Assembly: GCF_001429245.1 (NCBI RefSeq)
Contig: NZ_LMJE01000001.1
Location: 1,186-65,185 of the forward strand
DNA: 64,000 bases
Reading direction: 5' to 3'
Origin: Rhizobium sp. Root274
GTDB lineage: Bacteria > Pseudomonadota > Alphaproteobacteria > Rhizobiales > Rhizobiaceae
The position numbers and the translations under genes were made by a program. The notes under the pieces are model-generated. The model ran no database searches, was not told where the DNA came from, and was given only the letters and a program-made list of their open reading frames with translations. Shown in pieces: positions 1 to 8,609 of the stretch (position 1 is its first letter; every line of letters starts with the position of its first letter).

Positions 1-201
1 CGTCTCATACTCGACGTGCGCCGTCGAGATGGTGATGCCGCGTGCCTTTTCTTCCGGAGCAGCGTCGATCTGGTCATAGGCCTTGAATTCACCGAAGTAT
101 TTGGTGATCGCTGCCGTCAGAGACGTCTTGCCGTGGTCGACGTGGCCGATCGTCCCAATGTTGACGTGCGGCTTTGTGCGCTCAAACTTACTCTTTGCCA
201 T
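1..201 (-). CDS. tuf: Elongation factor Tu, 5' end (partial)
   Basis: The reverse strand from 201 reads [20 protein letters not shown] and continues with the P-loop [10 protein letters not shown], the G-domain signature of EF-Tu, the GTPase that delivers aminoacyl-tRNA to the ribosome. Only the first 67 codons are inside the window. The ATG is preceded by an AGGAAG ribosome binding site. tRNA-Tyr and tRNA-Gly lie just upstream on the same strand, the classical tRNA-tufB arrangement, so they are probably co-transcribed. Confidence 0.97.
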   Translation of the reverse strand, partial: MAKSKFERTKPHVNIGTIGHVDHGKTSLTAAITKYFGEFKAYDQIDAAPEEKARGITISTAHVEYET

Positions 202-425
202 TTGAATGCTTCCTGTGAACGAAACGGGGTTACCCCGGCGAACCGGTTTGGTCCCGCCGTTTAAGGCTTTCACTCGCAATGCGCAAGCCTTAAATGCGGG
301 GCCACTTCGGGCCGGAACTGTGGGTGGTGAAAGGCGCTCGACTGACCTTACGGAAAGCGGCATGCACTGCACGAGACCGAAGATCGAAAGGGAAATAAAT
401 CAGACTGTTATAAGAGAGTGTGATC

Positions 426-499
426 TGGAGCGGGTAACGGGAATCGAACCCGTGTATTCAGCTTGGAAGGCTGCTGCTCTACCATTGAGCTATACCCGC
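426..499 (-). tRNA. tRNA-Gly (TCC)
   Basis: The reverse strand folds into a complete cloverleaf with acceptor GCGGGTA, D-arm, anticodon loop CTTCCAA (anticodon TCC), a GGTTCGATTCC T-arm and an encoded CCA end. It lies between tRNA-Tyr and tuf on the same strand. Confidence 0.96.
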
Positions 500-520
500 A
501 TATTCAGATCCGAGGACGAA

Positions 521-605
521 TGGTGGAGAGAGTTGGATTTGAACCAACGTAGGCTGAGCCAACGGATTTACAGTCCGTCCCCTTTAACCACTCGGGCATC
601 TCTCC
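521..605 (-). tRNA. tRNA-Tyr (GTA)
   Basis: The reverse strand gives an 85-nt class II tRNA with acceptor GGAGAGA, anticodon loop CTGTAAA (anticodon GTA), a long variable arm, a GGTTCAAATCC T-arm and an encoded CCA. It is the first gene of the tRNA-Tyr/tRNA-Gly/tuf cluster. Confidence 0.96.
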
Positions 606-811
606 ATTCTTTCGTCCGGATCTGGCGACCAAGCTTTTCAGTCTCGATCAGAGTGCGTCGCCCCCTGATCTGCGGCGGGTATATGACGGCCCAACCGGCT
701 CATGTCAACACGAAGTTTGACGAAAAATTCCGAAAAGTTTCATAGGCCCGACATGAGCCTGAATTTGCGGCCGGGTCTATGCCCGCCCCCTGCCCCTCGT
801 TATAAGAGCGC

Positions 812-1693
812 ATGGCCAAAGATCCCAAAACCGATAAAACCGCCCGTGACACCCATTATGCAACGCTGCGCCGACAGGTGCGCGATGCCAAGCGTGAGCG
901 GGGCGAAATCCCCACGCCCGGGCCGCAAAAGCCGCGCAAGAGCAATGCGGACTGGACCCCGCCGAAGCTGGCGCCAGAGCAGGTTCTGCTCTACGGGCTG
1001 CATACGGTGCGCGCCGCTCTCGACAATCCGGAGCGCAAGCTCATTAAGCTTTTGGCGACGCAGAACGCGCTGGTCAGGCTCGAAATTCAATCTGTGGAAA
1101 AGCTCGGCATCCCGTTCGAAACGGTGACACCACAGGACCTCGACAAGATCCTCGGACCGGAGGCGATCCATCAGGGCGTGATGCTGGAAACGCGGCCGCT
1201 GCCGGTTCGCCGGCTGGAGGCGCTGAAGGACAGCCCGCTGATCCTGGTGCTCGACCAGGTCACCGATCCGCACAATGTCGGGGCGATCATGCGCTCGGCG
1301 GTCGCCTTCGATGCGGGCGCGGTCATCACGACGCAGCGGCACAGCCCGACGGAATCGGGAGTGCTGGCGAAATCGGCCTCCGGGGCGCTCGAACTCATTC
1401 CCTATATCCAGGTGACCAATCTCGCCGACGCACTAAATGAACTGCACAAGCTCGGCTTCTTCTCGGTCGGCCTCGATTCGGAAGGGCCCGCCCCGATGGA
1501 AGGCACGCTTGTCGGCGACAGGATCGCGCTGGTGCTCGGATCGGAGGGCAAGGGGTTGAGGCAGAAGACGCGTGAGACCGTCTCGGCGCTCGCCCGTCTC
1601 GACATGCCGGGCGCGATCAAGTCGCTCAACGTATCCAATGCCGCCGCCATTGCCCTCTACGCCTCGCGGCAGCATCTGGCGGCCAAGGGCTGA
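812..1693 (+). CDS. rlmB: 23S rRNA 2'-O-ribose methyltransferase, RlmB/TrmH family
   Basis: This 293-residue protein has the three SpoU/TrmH (SPOUT) motifs: DPHNVGAIMR at 152-161, VLGSEGKGLR at 241-250 and SLNVSNAAAIALY at 271-283. A SpoU substrate-binding domain precedes them (YGLHTVRAAL at about 61-70). The family uses S-adenosylmethionine to methylate a ribose 2'-OH; RlmB acts on 23S rRNA G2251. The first 50 residues form a charged N-terminal extension, common in alphaproteobacterial members. The stop overlaps the next start (TGATG), so it is translationally coupled to the phosphatase gene. The exact rRNA site is inferred from family only. Confidence 0.9.
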   Translation: MAKDPKTDKTARDTHYATLRRQVRDAKRERGEIPTPGPQKPRKSNADWTPPKLAPEQVLLYGLHTVRAALDNPERKLIKLLATQNALVRLEIQSVEKLGIPFETVTPQDLDKILGPEAIHQGVMLETRPLPVRRLEALKDSPLILVLDQVTDPHNVGAIMRSAVAFDAGAVITTQRHSPTESGVLAKSASGALELIPYIQVTNLADALNELHKLGFFSVGLDSEGPAPMEGTLVGDRIALVLGSEGKGLRQKTRETVSALARLDMPGAIKSLNVSNAAAIALYASRQHLAAKG

Positions 1694-2484
1694 TGAAGCT
1701 CGTCTTCACCGACCTCGACGGGACGCTGCTCGATCACGACAGCTATTCCTTCGAGGCGGCGCGGCCGGCGCTTGATCTTCTCAAGGCGCGGGGCATTCCC
1801 CTGATCCTTGCCAGCAGCAAGACCGAAGCGGAAATGCTCCCGATTGCCGAGGCGATCGGGATCGATCACCCGATGATCGTGGAAAACGGTGCGGGCGTCG
1901 TCGGGCTGGGGCAGGACGGAGAGAGGCCGGACGCGCATTCATCGAGTCCCTACAACCAGCTGCGCTCGCTTCTTCGGAAATTACCTAAAGAACTTGGCGG
2001 TTGTTTCGAGGGCTTTGGCGACTGGGACGCTCTCAGGGTTTCGCGGGAAACCGGGCTTCCGCTGGCGTCTGCGGAACTTGCGCGACAGCGACGGTTTTCC
2101 GAGCCGGGGCATTTTAAGGGGAACGAAGCGCAGAAGCGGGCCTTTCTCGGGGCGATTGAGTCGGAAGGCTTCACCGCGGCCCAGGGCGGACGCTTTTTCA
2201 CGCTGATGCCAAAGACGTCCAAGGCCGAGCGGATGGCGGAGGTCGTCGCCCATTATCAGTGCGGACTAGATGAAGCTGTGCGCACGGTTGCACTGGGCGA
2301 TGCGCCCAACGATCTCGCCATGCTGGAAGCTGCCGATTGCGGCATCATCATCGCCAATCCGGCGCATTCGCCGCTGCCCGTGACAGAACGGGAAAGAGCG
2401 GGAGCTATCCTGCGTTCGGAACGCTCCGGCCCGGATGGCTGGAACATCATGATCCATGAACTCGTTGCCACGGGGTTTCTCTGA
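1693..2484 (+). CDS. Mannosyl-3-phosphoglycerate phosphatase-like HAD hydrolase
   Basis: This 263-residue HAD-superfamily phosphatase of the Cof/MPGP type has the nucleophile motif DLDGTLLD at 7-14, the motif II region LILASSKTEAEM, and the late acidic motif GDAPNDLAMLE. MPGP-type enzymes dephosphorylate mannosyl- or glucosyl-3-phosphoglycerate to give the compatible solute mannosyl- or glucosylglycerate. The downstream gene encodes a matching GT81-type synthase, which supports this substrate class. It overlaps rlmB by 1 nt. Whether the sugar is mannose or glucose cannot be read from sequence. Confidence 0.85.
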   Translation: MKLVFTDLDGTLLDHDSYSFEAARPALDLLKARGIPLILASSKTEAEMLPIAEAIGIDHPMIVENGAGVVGLGQDGERPDAHSSSPYNQLRSLLRKLPKELGGCFEGFGDWDALRVSRETGLPLASAELARQRRFSEPGHFKGNEAQKRAFLGAIESEGFTAAQGGRFFTLMPKTSKAERMAEVVAHYQCGLDEAVRTVALGDAPNDLAMLEAADCGIIIANPAHSPLPVTERERAGAILRSERSGPDGWNIMIHELVATGFL

Positions 2485-2523
2485 GCCGGCCGCAACCGGC
2501 GTCATCACGAAAGGATTTCAGAC

Positions 2524-3738
2524 ATGGCGGATTTTCATCAGAATGGCGTGGTTGCCACCCTGCACAATCTCAGGGAGCGTTCGCTGGAAAGGATGGAAAA
2601 GGAGCTGACGGTCTTTTCCTCGTCGCGGCCGATCACGCTGATCCTGCCGTCGCTCTATTCCGAGCTCGAAGCCCCTGCCCTTGAGCATATCGTTTCCGAA
2701 CTCTCGCAAGCCCCTTATATTGCGGAGATCGTCATCGGCCTGGATCAGGCGGATGAAGAACAATTTCGCCATGCCAAGCAATATTTCTCCCGCCTTCCGC
2801 AGAAACATACGATTCTCTGGCATGACGGCCCGCGGCTGCGCGCCGTCGACGAAAAGCTGAAGGCGGAGGATCTGTCGCCCGACCAGCCGGGCAAGGGACG
2901 CAATGTCTGGTTCTGCATGGGGTATGTGCTGGCGGGTCGACAGGCGGGCGTGGTGGCCCTGCATGACTGCGATATCGTCACCTATTCCCGCGACATGCTG
3001 GCGCGGCTGGTCTATCCCGTCGCCAATCCGCGTTTTCCTTACGTTTTTTCCAAAGGTTATTATCCGCGGATCGCCGACCGGTCGCTCAATGGTCGCGTGA
3101 CCCGGCTTCTGGTCACGCCGCTGCTGCTCAGCCTCGAAAAGGTCATCGGCCACCATCCCTATATCGACTACCTCAAGGCCTTCCGCTATCCGCTCGCCGG
3201 CGAATTCGCCATGCAGACACAGATCCTTTCGGATATCCGCATTCCCTCCGACTGGGGCCTGGAAATCGGCGTGCTTTCGGAGCTGTGGCGCAACCAGTCC
3301 AACCATGCGATCTGCCAGGTGGATATCGCCGACGCCTATGACCACAAGCATCAGCCGCTGTCGCCGGAAGATGCGGCCAAGGGGCTGTCTCGCATGTCGA
3401 TCGACATCACCAAGGCGCTCTACCGCAAGCTCGCGACCGATGGCGTGGTCTTCAGCCAGGATGCGTTCAGGACGCTGAAGGCAACCTATTACCGGACGGC
3501 GCTCGACCTGGTGGAGACCTATTATCACGATGCGCGGATGAACGGGCTCACTACCGACCGGCATCGCGAAGAACAGGCGGTCGAGCTGTTTGCCGCCAAT
3601 CTAATCGAAGCTGGTCAGGTCTATCTCGACAATCCGAATGCAACGCCCTTCATGCCCAGCTGGAACCGGGTGCAAAGCGCGCTTCCGGACCTCTTGCGCG
3701 ACATTCAGGAAGCAGCACGGCTGGACGCCGAGGACTGA
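2524..3738 (+). CDS. Glucosyl/mannosyl-3-phosphoglycerate synthase-like glycosyltransferase (GT81-like)
   Basis: This 404-residue GT-A fold glycosyltransferase has a nucleotide-sugar/metal-binding DXD motif in ALHDCDIV (148-150) and an N-terminal Rossmann segment ITLILPSLY. The family transfers glucose or mannose from a nucleotide sugar to 3-phosphoglycerate. The phosphatase that would remove the phosphate lies immediately upstream, so the two genes likely make glucosyl- or mannosylglycerate. The gap to the phosphatase is 39 nt and an AGGATTTC-type binding site precedes the ATG. A long open frame on the opposite strand is a codon-bias shadow. Confidence 0.85.
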   Translation: MADFHQNGVVATLHNLRERSLERMEKELTVFSSSRPITLILPSLYSELEAPALEHIVSELSQAPYIAEIVIGLDQADEEQFRHAKQYFSRLPQKHTILWHDGPRLRAVDEKLKAEDLSPDQPGKGRNVWFCMGYVLAGRQAGVVALHDCDIVTYSRDMLARLVYPVANPRFPYVFSKGYYPRIADRSLNGRVTRLLVTPLLLSLEKVIGHHPYIDYLKAFRYPLAGEFAMQTQILSDIRIPSDWGLEIGVLSELWRNQSNHAICQVDIADAYDHKHQPLSPEDAAKGLSRMSIDITKALYRKLATDGVVFSQDAFRTLKATYYRTALDLVETYYHDARMNGLTTDRHREEQAVELFAANLIEAGQVYLDNPNATPFMPSWNRVQSALPDLLRDIQEAARLDAED

Positions 3739-3788
3739 GTCCACCGTCTATCCGCGCCTGCCGTCCCGTGACACGGCCTGGTGCCGGA

Positions 3789-4763
3789 TTACATCGACGG
3801 GCGGCAGGTGAGTTCACCTTCGGCGGGCGTCAGTGTCGTGCCGGTGGGAGTGAGTTGGCGCTGCACCGGGTAATCAATGACGCTTGGCCAGGCTTCGATA
3901 TCCTTGGCCGCCTTCGGGTCGGCATCGATCGCCGGCTTGTAGGCAGACCGGCAGTCAGGCATGGCGCGGTCGGGGGCGAGGCCCAGCGCCTCGCGGATTG
4001 TCTTGGCGCAGCCTTGCGGATCGGCGAGCAGCGAGCATTCAGCGCCATAGGTCCGGCGATAGCGCAGGGTGAGCTCCTCGCCGGCAAGTGTGAGGGACTC
4101 AAAATTGTCGGCAACGACATCGTCGAGAAGACGGGTTGCCGTGCGGGCGTCGTAGACGACGAAAGGCATGCCGCCGTTCCAGCCATCGGCACCCCGGAAT
4201 ATGGCGTAAGGGCCGACCGCGCCCCAGAGATAACCGGCCGCATCATCGACGATCTTGCGGTCGACGGCTGGATCGAGCTTGCAGGGGCCTTCCGACGGCG
4301 CGATGTACAGGCCGGCTGCGCCCTTTTCTCCGAGATCCAGCTGCTTCAGGGCGAAGTTGGGGTAACGCAGGCAGGTGAGCTTGCCCGGCATATCGAAGCC
4401 GGTCTCGCCGGCCGGAACGTCGACTTCCGCGCGGGTCGAGCGATCGAAGACATCGGCGGGCTGGCCGTCGACCTTGCAGTTGGCGGGTGCCATGCGGCCA
4501 ATCGCAAACTGCGCCTCATCCCCCTTGCCGCGCAATTCGTAGCGGCCATTGGAATACCAGAAACCGGAACCGGACACCTGTTGCGGCAGCGAAACCTTGG
4601 CACCGTCGGGCAAAGTCACATTGGCCGCCGCCTCGGAGAAGGCAACGGTCAGGACTGTGCCATTGTCGCAGGCATAACGGATGTCGGCGGCTTGGGCGGA
4701 AAGTGTGGAAGCCAGATGAAACAGGATCAGGGACGCCAGGCCGGCCAGGAAATGTCTTCGCAT
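3789..4763 (-). CDS. Secreted protein with MliC-like lysozyme-inhibitor domain
   Basis: The start at 4763 is chosen because GAGGA lies 6-10 nt upstream and the product begins with a clean signal peptide (MRRHFLAGLASLILFHLAST, cleavage near AQAAD). The mature N-terminus (IRYACDNGTVLTVAF, then LPDGAKVSLPQQ) matches the MliC/PliC fold that inhibits C-type lysozyme in the periplasm. The remaining 230 residues contain several cysteines and no domain I recognise. It is the last host gene before the prophage boundary. The N-terminal assignment is fairly firm, the function less so. Confidence 0.75.
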   Translation of the reverse strand: MRRHFLAGLASLILFHLASTLSAQAADIRYACDNGTVLTVAFSEAAANVTLPDGAKVSLPQQVSGSGFWYSNGRYELRGKGDEAQFAIGRMAPANCKVDGQPADVFDRSTRAEVDVPAGETGFDMPGKLTCLRYPNFALKQLDLGEKGAAGLYIAPSEGPCKLDPAVDRKIVDDAAGYLWGAVGPYAIFRGADGWNGGMPFVVYDARTATRLLDDVVADNFESLTLAGEELTLRYRRTYGAECSLLADPQGCAKTIREALGLAPDRAMPDCRSAYKPAIDADPKAAKDIEAWPSVIDYPVQRQLTPTGTTLTPAEGELTCRPSM

Positions 4764-4845
4764 GCAATTGTCCTCGGTGCGGCGAAAGCATGCCAAAGAA
4801 ACGCGCGGCACAACAGCGAAAAATCCGTCATATGGCGAGAAAGGA

Positions 4846-4892
4846 TGGTGCCCCCGGCAGGGTTCGAACCCGCGACCCCCTGATTACAAATC
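4846..4892 (-). other. Attachment site: 3' half of tRNA-Thr (TGT)
   Basis: The reverse strand reads the tRNA from the anticodon loop (TTTGTAA, anticodon TGT) through anticodon stem TCAGG, variable loop, T-arm GGGTTCGAACCCT, acceptor strand CGGGGGC and ACCA. The 5' half (acceptor, D-arm) is missing. After position 4892 the sequence no longer matches a tRNA. This is the duplicated core left when an integrase recombines within the 3' half of a tRNA gene. The intact gene is expected at the other prophage end. Confidence 0.88.
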
Positions 4893-5039
4893 CGATCGCA
4901 TATCGGGGGATATCAAAGGCATCCGCAAATGCGGGCTGTAAAGTGCAGCCGAAAAAGCTCAATCAATTCTGTTCTGTCAACAACGAATTGCAAAATGAAA
5001 TCCACAGAAATAGACCGCTGTGGATAAGCCCGCCCGAGG

Positions 5040-5408
5040 TCAATCGCACCAATCGTTCTTCCGCTTCGGGAGCCAGACGCGGGCATGCCCTTCTTTCAGA
5101 AGGATTTGCCCCACTTCCCGCCCATCAGAAAGGTAGATGTTCACCAGCGGTCGGGTGTCACCACGCCCAGGACCGAAAGAGACGATCTTCACCTTCTTGC
5201 CGTCGATGAGTTGCTTCAGTCGAGCTTTGGCGATTTTCGCGAGCCGGCGCTCTTTCTCGCATTTCCATCGTGAGAGTTCCGGCGTGTCGATGCCTCGCAC
5301 GTCGACAACACCTTCTCCGAGCAGCCTAAGCCGCTGGCCGTCACAGCGGACTGTGTCACCATCGTAGACGGTCAAGGACGCGCATATCATCAAGGTCTCA
5401 GCGATCAT
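5040..5408 (-). CDS. Thermonuclease (SNase-like) family protein
   Basis: This 122-residue protein has the staphylococcal-nuclease fold signatures: VYDGDTVRC near the N-terminus, RLLGEGVVDVRGIDTPEL in the middle (metal-ligand Asp and catalytic Arg region), and GREVGQILLKEGHARVW at the C-terminus. The family cleaves DNA or RNA with calcium. The start is supported by GAGAGGGG 6 nt upstream. There is a hydrophobic N-terminus but no convincing signal peptide. It is the first gene inside the prophage and probably cargo. Confidence 0.8.
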   Translation of the reverse strand: MIAETLMICASLTVYDGDTVRCDGQRLRLLGEGVVDVRGIDTPELSRWKCEKERRLAKIAKARLKQLIDGKKVKIVSFGPGRGDTRPLVNIYLSDGREVGQILLKEGHARVWLPKRKNDWCD

Positions 5409-5422
5409 GCGCGCCCCTCTCT

Positions 5423-5878
5423 TTAATCGAAATAGATATCTTCCGGCCTAAAGGTTGCGTCGATCTTGCTGGCCTCTATCGGAGCGCCCTTCACCACTGC
5501 GTCGAAGAGTTCGTCATCAAACCGTCCAGCAATCCGGGAATACTCAAGCACAACAAGGATTTCCATTCGGTTGGCCTTGTAGCCCCCGAAGCGATCTTCT
5601 AGCTTGTTGAACTGGACATTATCGGTCGTTCGGTTGAGCCAGTTTTCGTCGATGTGATTGGTAACGTCCACGACGAACTGCCGCTTCACGCTGTAAATAG
5701 ACTCAAACGGATCCCCGCCCTCGGTCTCTCTGAGGTCGTCCTCATGGAATATCGGAGCCATCCGATGGTAGTATGCAAAAGCCAGCGCGGGGTCGAAGCG
5801 CTCAGGATTGTTCACGAATCCAATTAGAAAATTTTGTCTCTTCGTCTCGTACATCGCGGCAAGCAGGGTTTCAGTCAT
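5423..5878 (-). CDS. Hypothetical protein
   Basis: A 151-residue, mainly acidic and aromatic-rich soluble protein with no family I recognise. The start follows GAGGAGG at ideal spacing. It lies 14 nt upstream of the SNase-like gene on the same strand, so the two probably form a small operon. No membrane segment or cysteine motif is visible. Confidence 0.65.
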   Translation of the reverse strand: MTETLLAAMYETKRQNFLIGFVNNPERFDPALAFAYYHRMAPIFHEDDLRETEGGDPFESIYSVKRQFVVDVTNHIDENWLNRTTDNVQFNKLEDRFGGYKANRMEILVVLEYSRIAGRFDDELFDAVVKGAPIEASKIDATFRPEDIYFD

Positions 5879-6007
5879 AGACGCCTCCTCAGTTATGGCG
5901 CGCTACATGTGTTGCTCGCCTAGGTGACAATCAAGGGCGTGCGCAACTTTTGTTCCATACCGCTCTGAGCGGTTGACACCATTCAATTGAGTGGAGCAGA
6001 TAGTTGC

Positions 6008-6739
6008 ATGGGACCGGAACTTTCCACATCTGATTGGGTGGCTTTTGCCTCAGCACTTGCCGGAGGACTTGTGGGAGCCCTTGCTGGCGGATTGGCGACT
6101 TTCGTCGCGAGCTACTTCCAGTTCAGACTGCAGTCGCGTGAAGTTAGCCGGTCCAACGCAGTGAAAGCGCTACTAAAGGCCTCCTTGATAGGGTCGGATT
6201 TCAGGAACGTTCAAGACCATTTCCTAATCGCAATTGAAAACGCTGACCTCTCGGGTCGCGCAGACGACGCCCTTTGGACTAAGGTCCCGCCTGTCCCGGG
6301 AAAGAGCGAGCCAATCGTCATGACCTCTGACGATCTTCTAACCTTCAGCGAGCTTGGTCTTTACAGCTTGGTGGAGCGGATGATGACAGTCAGCATGCGG
6401 CACAAAGCCGTATGTGATGCAATTGACCACTACAGCGCCCGTCGCATTCATTTGGGAGGAATTGTGGAGGTATTCGATGTGGAAGGCTCTGTTGCTTCTT
6501 CCGACTATCGGACATTGTCCTCCGAAGCGCGAACCGTAATGCTGGAGATCGACACTCTCGGCAATTCTATGCTGAATTTCCTGCCGTTCTACATCGAGGA
6601 GGCAGACCAATTGGTTTCTCAAATGTCCGCCGAACTGAAAAAGCATTTTGGATCCAGCGTGCCGCGAATCGCGCCTCTTTCAAAAACTGAAAGAGCTGAG
6701 ATGGCGCGGTCCAACATGGTAGGCCGCACACCTGAGTGA
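6008..6739 (+). CDS. Hypothetical membrane-anchored protein
   Basis: The 243-residue product starts with a glycine/alanine-rich transmembrane segment (WVAFASALAGGLVGALAGGL at about 9-28), followed by a mostly helical cytoplasmic domain. An in-frame TTG at 5987 is an alternative start, but ATG 6008 has GGAG upstream and puts the membrane segment at the N-terminus. It is divergent from the gene at 5423. No known family; cargo near the attachment site. Confidence 0.65.
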   Translation: MGPELSTSDWVAFASALAGGLVGALAGGLATFVASYFQFRLQSREVSRSNAVKALLKASLIGSDFRNVQDHFLIAIENADLSGRADDALWTKVPPVPGKSEPIVMTSDDLLTFSELGLYSLVERMMTVSMRHKAVCDAIDHYSARRIHLGGIVEVFDVEGSVASSDYRTLSSEARTVMLEIDTLGNSMLNFLPFYIEEADQLVSQMSAELKKHFGSSVPRIAPLSKTERAEMARSNMVGRTPE

Positions 6740-6784
6740 CGGTTACCTGCAGGCCAAACGAACACGGCCTTAGGAGGAGTTCAG

Positions 6785-7417
6785 GTGTGCAATCTCTACA
6801 ACATCACCACGAACCAAGAAGCGCTACGCGCCATCACTCGCGCGATGATCGACCATGCCGGCAATCTGGAGCCGTCGCTCGACGTCTATCCGGATCGGCC
6901 AGCGCCTGTCATCCGGTCAACGCCCGAGGGCCGGGAGATCGTGCGCCTGACTTGGGGCATGCCCTCCCCGTCATCCATCACCCAGGGGAAGCCGGACACC
7001 GGAGTAACCAACATCCGCAATACCGCGTCGCCGCACTGGCGCCGCTGGCTGGGGCCTGAGAACCGCTGCATCGTGCCCTGGACGAGCTTCTGTGAATGGG
7101 AAGACACTAAGCCTAAGAAGACCAAGCGCTGGTTCGCGATCGATGAGGAAAAGCCCATCGCCTTCTTCGCCGGCATCTGGACCACGTGGCACGGAGAGCG
7201 CGGCTCTATTAAGAATCCGAGGCCGGGCGAGCATGAACTCTACGGCTTTCTCACCTGTGAGCCGAACGCAATCGTCAAGCCGATCCACCCGAAGGCCATG
7301 CCTGTCATTCTGACCACCGAGGAAGAAATAGACGTGTGGCTGAATGCGCCCTGGGCGGAGGCGAAGGCGCTCCAGCGGCCACTCCCCTCTCACGACCTCG
7401 TGCTGCTACCTCTGTAG
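6785..7417 (+). CDS. SOS response-associated peptidase (SRAP, HMCES/YedK family)
   Basis: This 210-residue SRAP-domain protein starts at a GTG, with AGGAGG just upstream. Family hallmarks are the invariant Cys2 exposed after Met removal, the TNIRNTA asparagine motif, FCEW with the catalytic Glu, and HPKAMPVIL with the conserved His. SRAP proteins form a thiazolidine crosslink with abasic sites in single-stranded DNA and protect them. A prophage copy could protect phage DNA during replication. Length is normal for the family. Confidence 0.93.
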   Translation: MCNLYNITTNQEALRAITRAMIDHAGNLEPSLDVYPDRPAPVIRSTPEGREIVRLTWGMPSPSSITQGKPDTGVTNIRNTASPHWRRWLGPENRCIVPWTSFCEWEDTKPKKTKRWFAIDEEKPIAFFAGIWTTWHGERGSIKNPRPGEHELYGFLTCEPNAIVKPIHPKAMPVILTTEEEIDVWLNAPWAEAKALQRPLPSHDLVLLPL

Positions 7418-7445
7418 CCCCAGAGACTCTACCAAGGCGGACCAG

Positions 7446-7985
7446 TTGCAATCAACTTCAGATGACCAAGGCTTTACAGAGGAGGTGCTTAGCCTCCTAT
7501 CGACACCAGTGGGAGCGATTGTGGTCACATGGTCTTTTGTGGACCGCATCGTTGATATTCTAGTCTCGATGATGGCAGAGACGCCGGGGGCTGCAAAACA
7601 CCTTAAAGTTGATCGCAACGGAGCGCGCGCCAAACCAACAAATTTCGCTGACAAAATGAAATTCTTGAAGCGAGCGTTGCGCACCGAACCAGCCGCCGCT
7701 CCCATCTTGCAAGAAATCGAAGCGGCCATTGCACAATGCGAACAACTGGGAGAGTTCAGGCACACCGTCTGTCACGGAACGCTTACCGCCTATGTCGAGG
7801 AAACAAGACGGGTGATCTTCGCCAGATTTTCCAAATCTGGCGGCCGCCGCGATCTGCGCGCCATCACATTGGATGATCTATTTGAGGTGCCGATCCACCT
7901 CAACCAGTTGGTCGCAAGATTGCAAGAGATCGTCGAAAACCTGCATGGCCGAATCGGAAACGACACCTCGGACGAGCTTGCTTAG
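7446..7985 (+). CDS. Hypothetical protein with HEPN-like R-x4-H motif
   Basis: The open frame begins upstream inside the SRAP gene, so the start is uncertain. TTG 7446 and GTG 7485 are the candidates, giving about 179 or 166 residues. The mostly helical product contains LGEFRHTVCHG, an R-x4-H arrangement like the catalytic motif of HEPN ribonucleases. That similarity is a single short motif, so the function is speculative. A hydrophobic stretch (VGAIVVTWSFVDRIVDILV) lies near the N-terminus. Confidence 0.55.
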   Translation: MQSTSDDQGFTEEVLSLLSTPVGAIVVTWSFVDRIVDILVSMMAETPGAAKHLKVDRNGARAKPTNFADKMKFLKRALRTEPAAAPILQEIEAAIAQCEQLGEFRHTVCHGTLTAYVEETRRVIFARFSKSGGRRDLRAITLDDLFEVPIHLNQLVARLQEIVENLHGRIGNDTSDELA

Positions 7986-8012
7986 ATTGCGCCAAGGGCA
8001 CTATCATTGCTC

Positions 8013-8240
8013 ATGGCAATCAACCCACCTGCGCAACCGCCACAGTATCCAGATAGATTGCTCGACGCGCAGGAAGCGCTTGAGGGCGCTGTTCTGGATC
8101 TGGTGGAAAGGGCGGTGGCAGCAGGCTGGGGGGAGGTTGAGGCCGTAGCTGCGATCGTGGCGGTCGCGGAAAACCGAATGCTGGCAATCGGAGAGAATGA
8201 AGAAACCGATCGGTTGATAGCGAGGTTCAGAGATCGATGA
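8013..8240 (+). CDS. Hypothetical small protein
   Basis: A 75-residue acidic, alanine-rich, probably helical protein. ATG 8013 is preferred over an in-frame TTG at 8007. Its stop overlaps the next start (ATGA at 8237-8240), so it is coupled to the two following small genes. No recognisable family. Confidence 0.5.
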   Translation: MAINPPAQPPQYPDRLLDAQEALEGAVLDLVERAVAAGWGEVEAVAAIVAVAENRMLAIGENEETDRLIARFRDR

Positions 8241-8323
8241 GATACGAACTTATCCTGATCGCGGTTCTTGCCGTTATGGCTCTCGTGTCCGTGGGCGGCC
8301 ACGTCTGGGGCTTTTTTAAATGA
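8237..8323 (+). CDS. Very small membrane protein (28 aa)
   Basis: The sequence MRYELILIAVLAVMALVSVG followed by GHVWGFFK is a single transmembrane helix with a short tail. It overlaps its neighbours on both sides through ATGA junctions (8237-8240 and 8320-8323), which argues that it is translated. Function unknown; a one-helix protein could be a small lysis or exclusion protein. Confidence 0.5.
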   Translation: MRYELILIAVLAVMALVSVGGHVWGFFK

Positions 8324-8601
8324 CGCGCCAGATCCCGCTTCCCGACAACAAGTCCTCGACGCTTGGGGACTTCCCCTATCCCTATGTCGAGGTGGTCTGC
8401 CGCAAATGCTGGCGCTCAGGACGTTATGCGACAGTTCGGTTAATCGAGGAACACGGCGCCGACCTAAGCTTCATGGATTTGCGCCGCCGCTTCGAATCGA
8501 CCTGCAGCAAGACGAACGACATCAGCCGCCTCAACGAAGTGTGCGGCGTATCTTTTCCGGATATGATCCGCTGGAAGCTCGGGCGCGAGCCCAGCATCTG
8601 A
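8320..8601 (+). CDS. Hypothetical protein with CxxC motif
   Basis: A 93-residue basic protein coupled to the preceding gene by ATGA. It has VVCRKCWRSGRY near residue 28 and two further cysteines (STCSKT, NEVCGV), which may form a small zinc site. No family recognised. It ends 8 nt before the convergent end of the late operon. Confidence 0.6.
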   Translation: MTRQIPLPDNKSSTLGDFPYPYVEVVCRKCWRSGRYATVRLIEEHGADLSFMDLRRRFESTCSKTNDISRLNEVCGVSFPDMIRWKLGREPSI

Positions 8602-8609
8602 ACGGCACC

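Noticed and set aside
703..710. TGTCAACA operator-like word in host DNA
   Set aside because: A single 8-bp word with two free positions is expected several times by chance; there is no promoter context linking it to the phage.
206..745. Plus-strand frame over the tRNA genes
   Set aside because: It is a translation through two tRNA genes and their spacers, a common artefact.
2518..3564. Long minus-strand open frame opposite the glycosyltransferase
   Set aside because: Low-complexity composition and no ribosome binding site; the plus strand encodes a clear glycosyltransferase. The same holds for long antisense frames at 3768-4883, 26108-27184, 30647-32134, 56219-57325 and 58191-59396.
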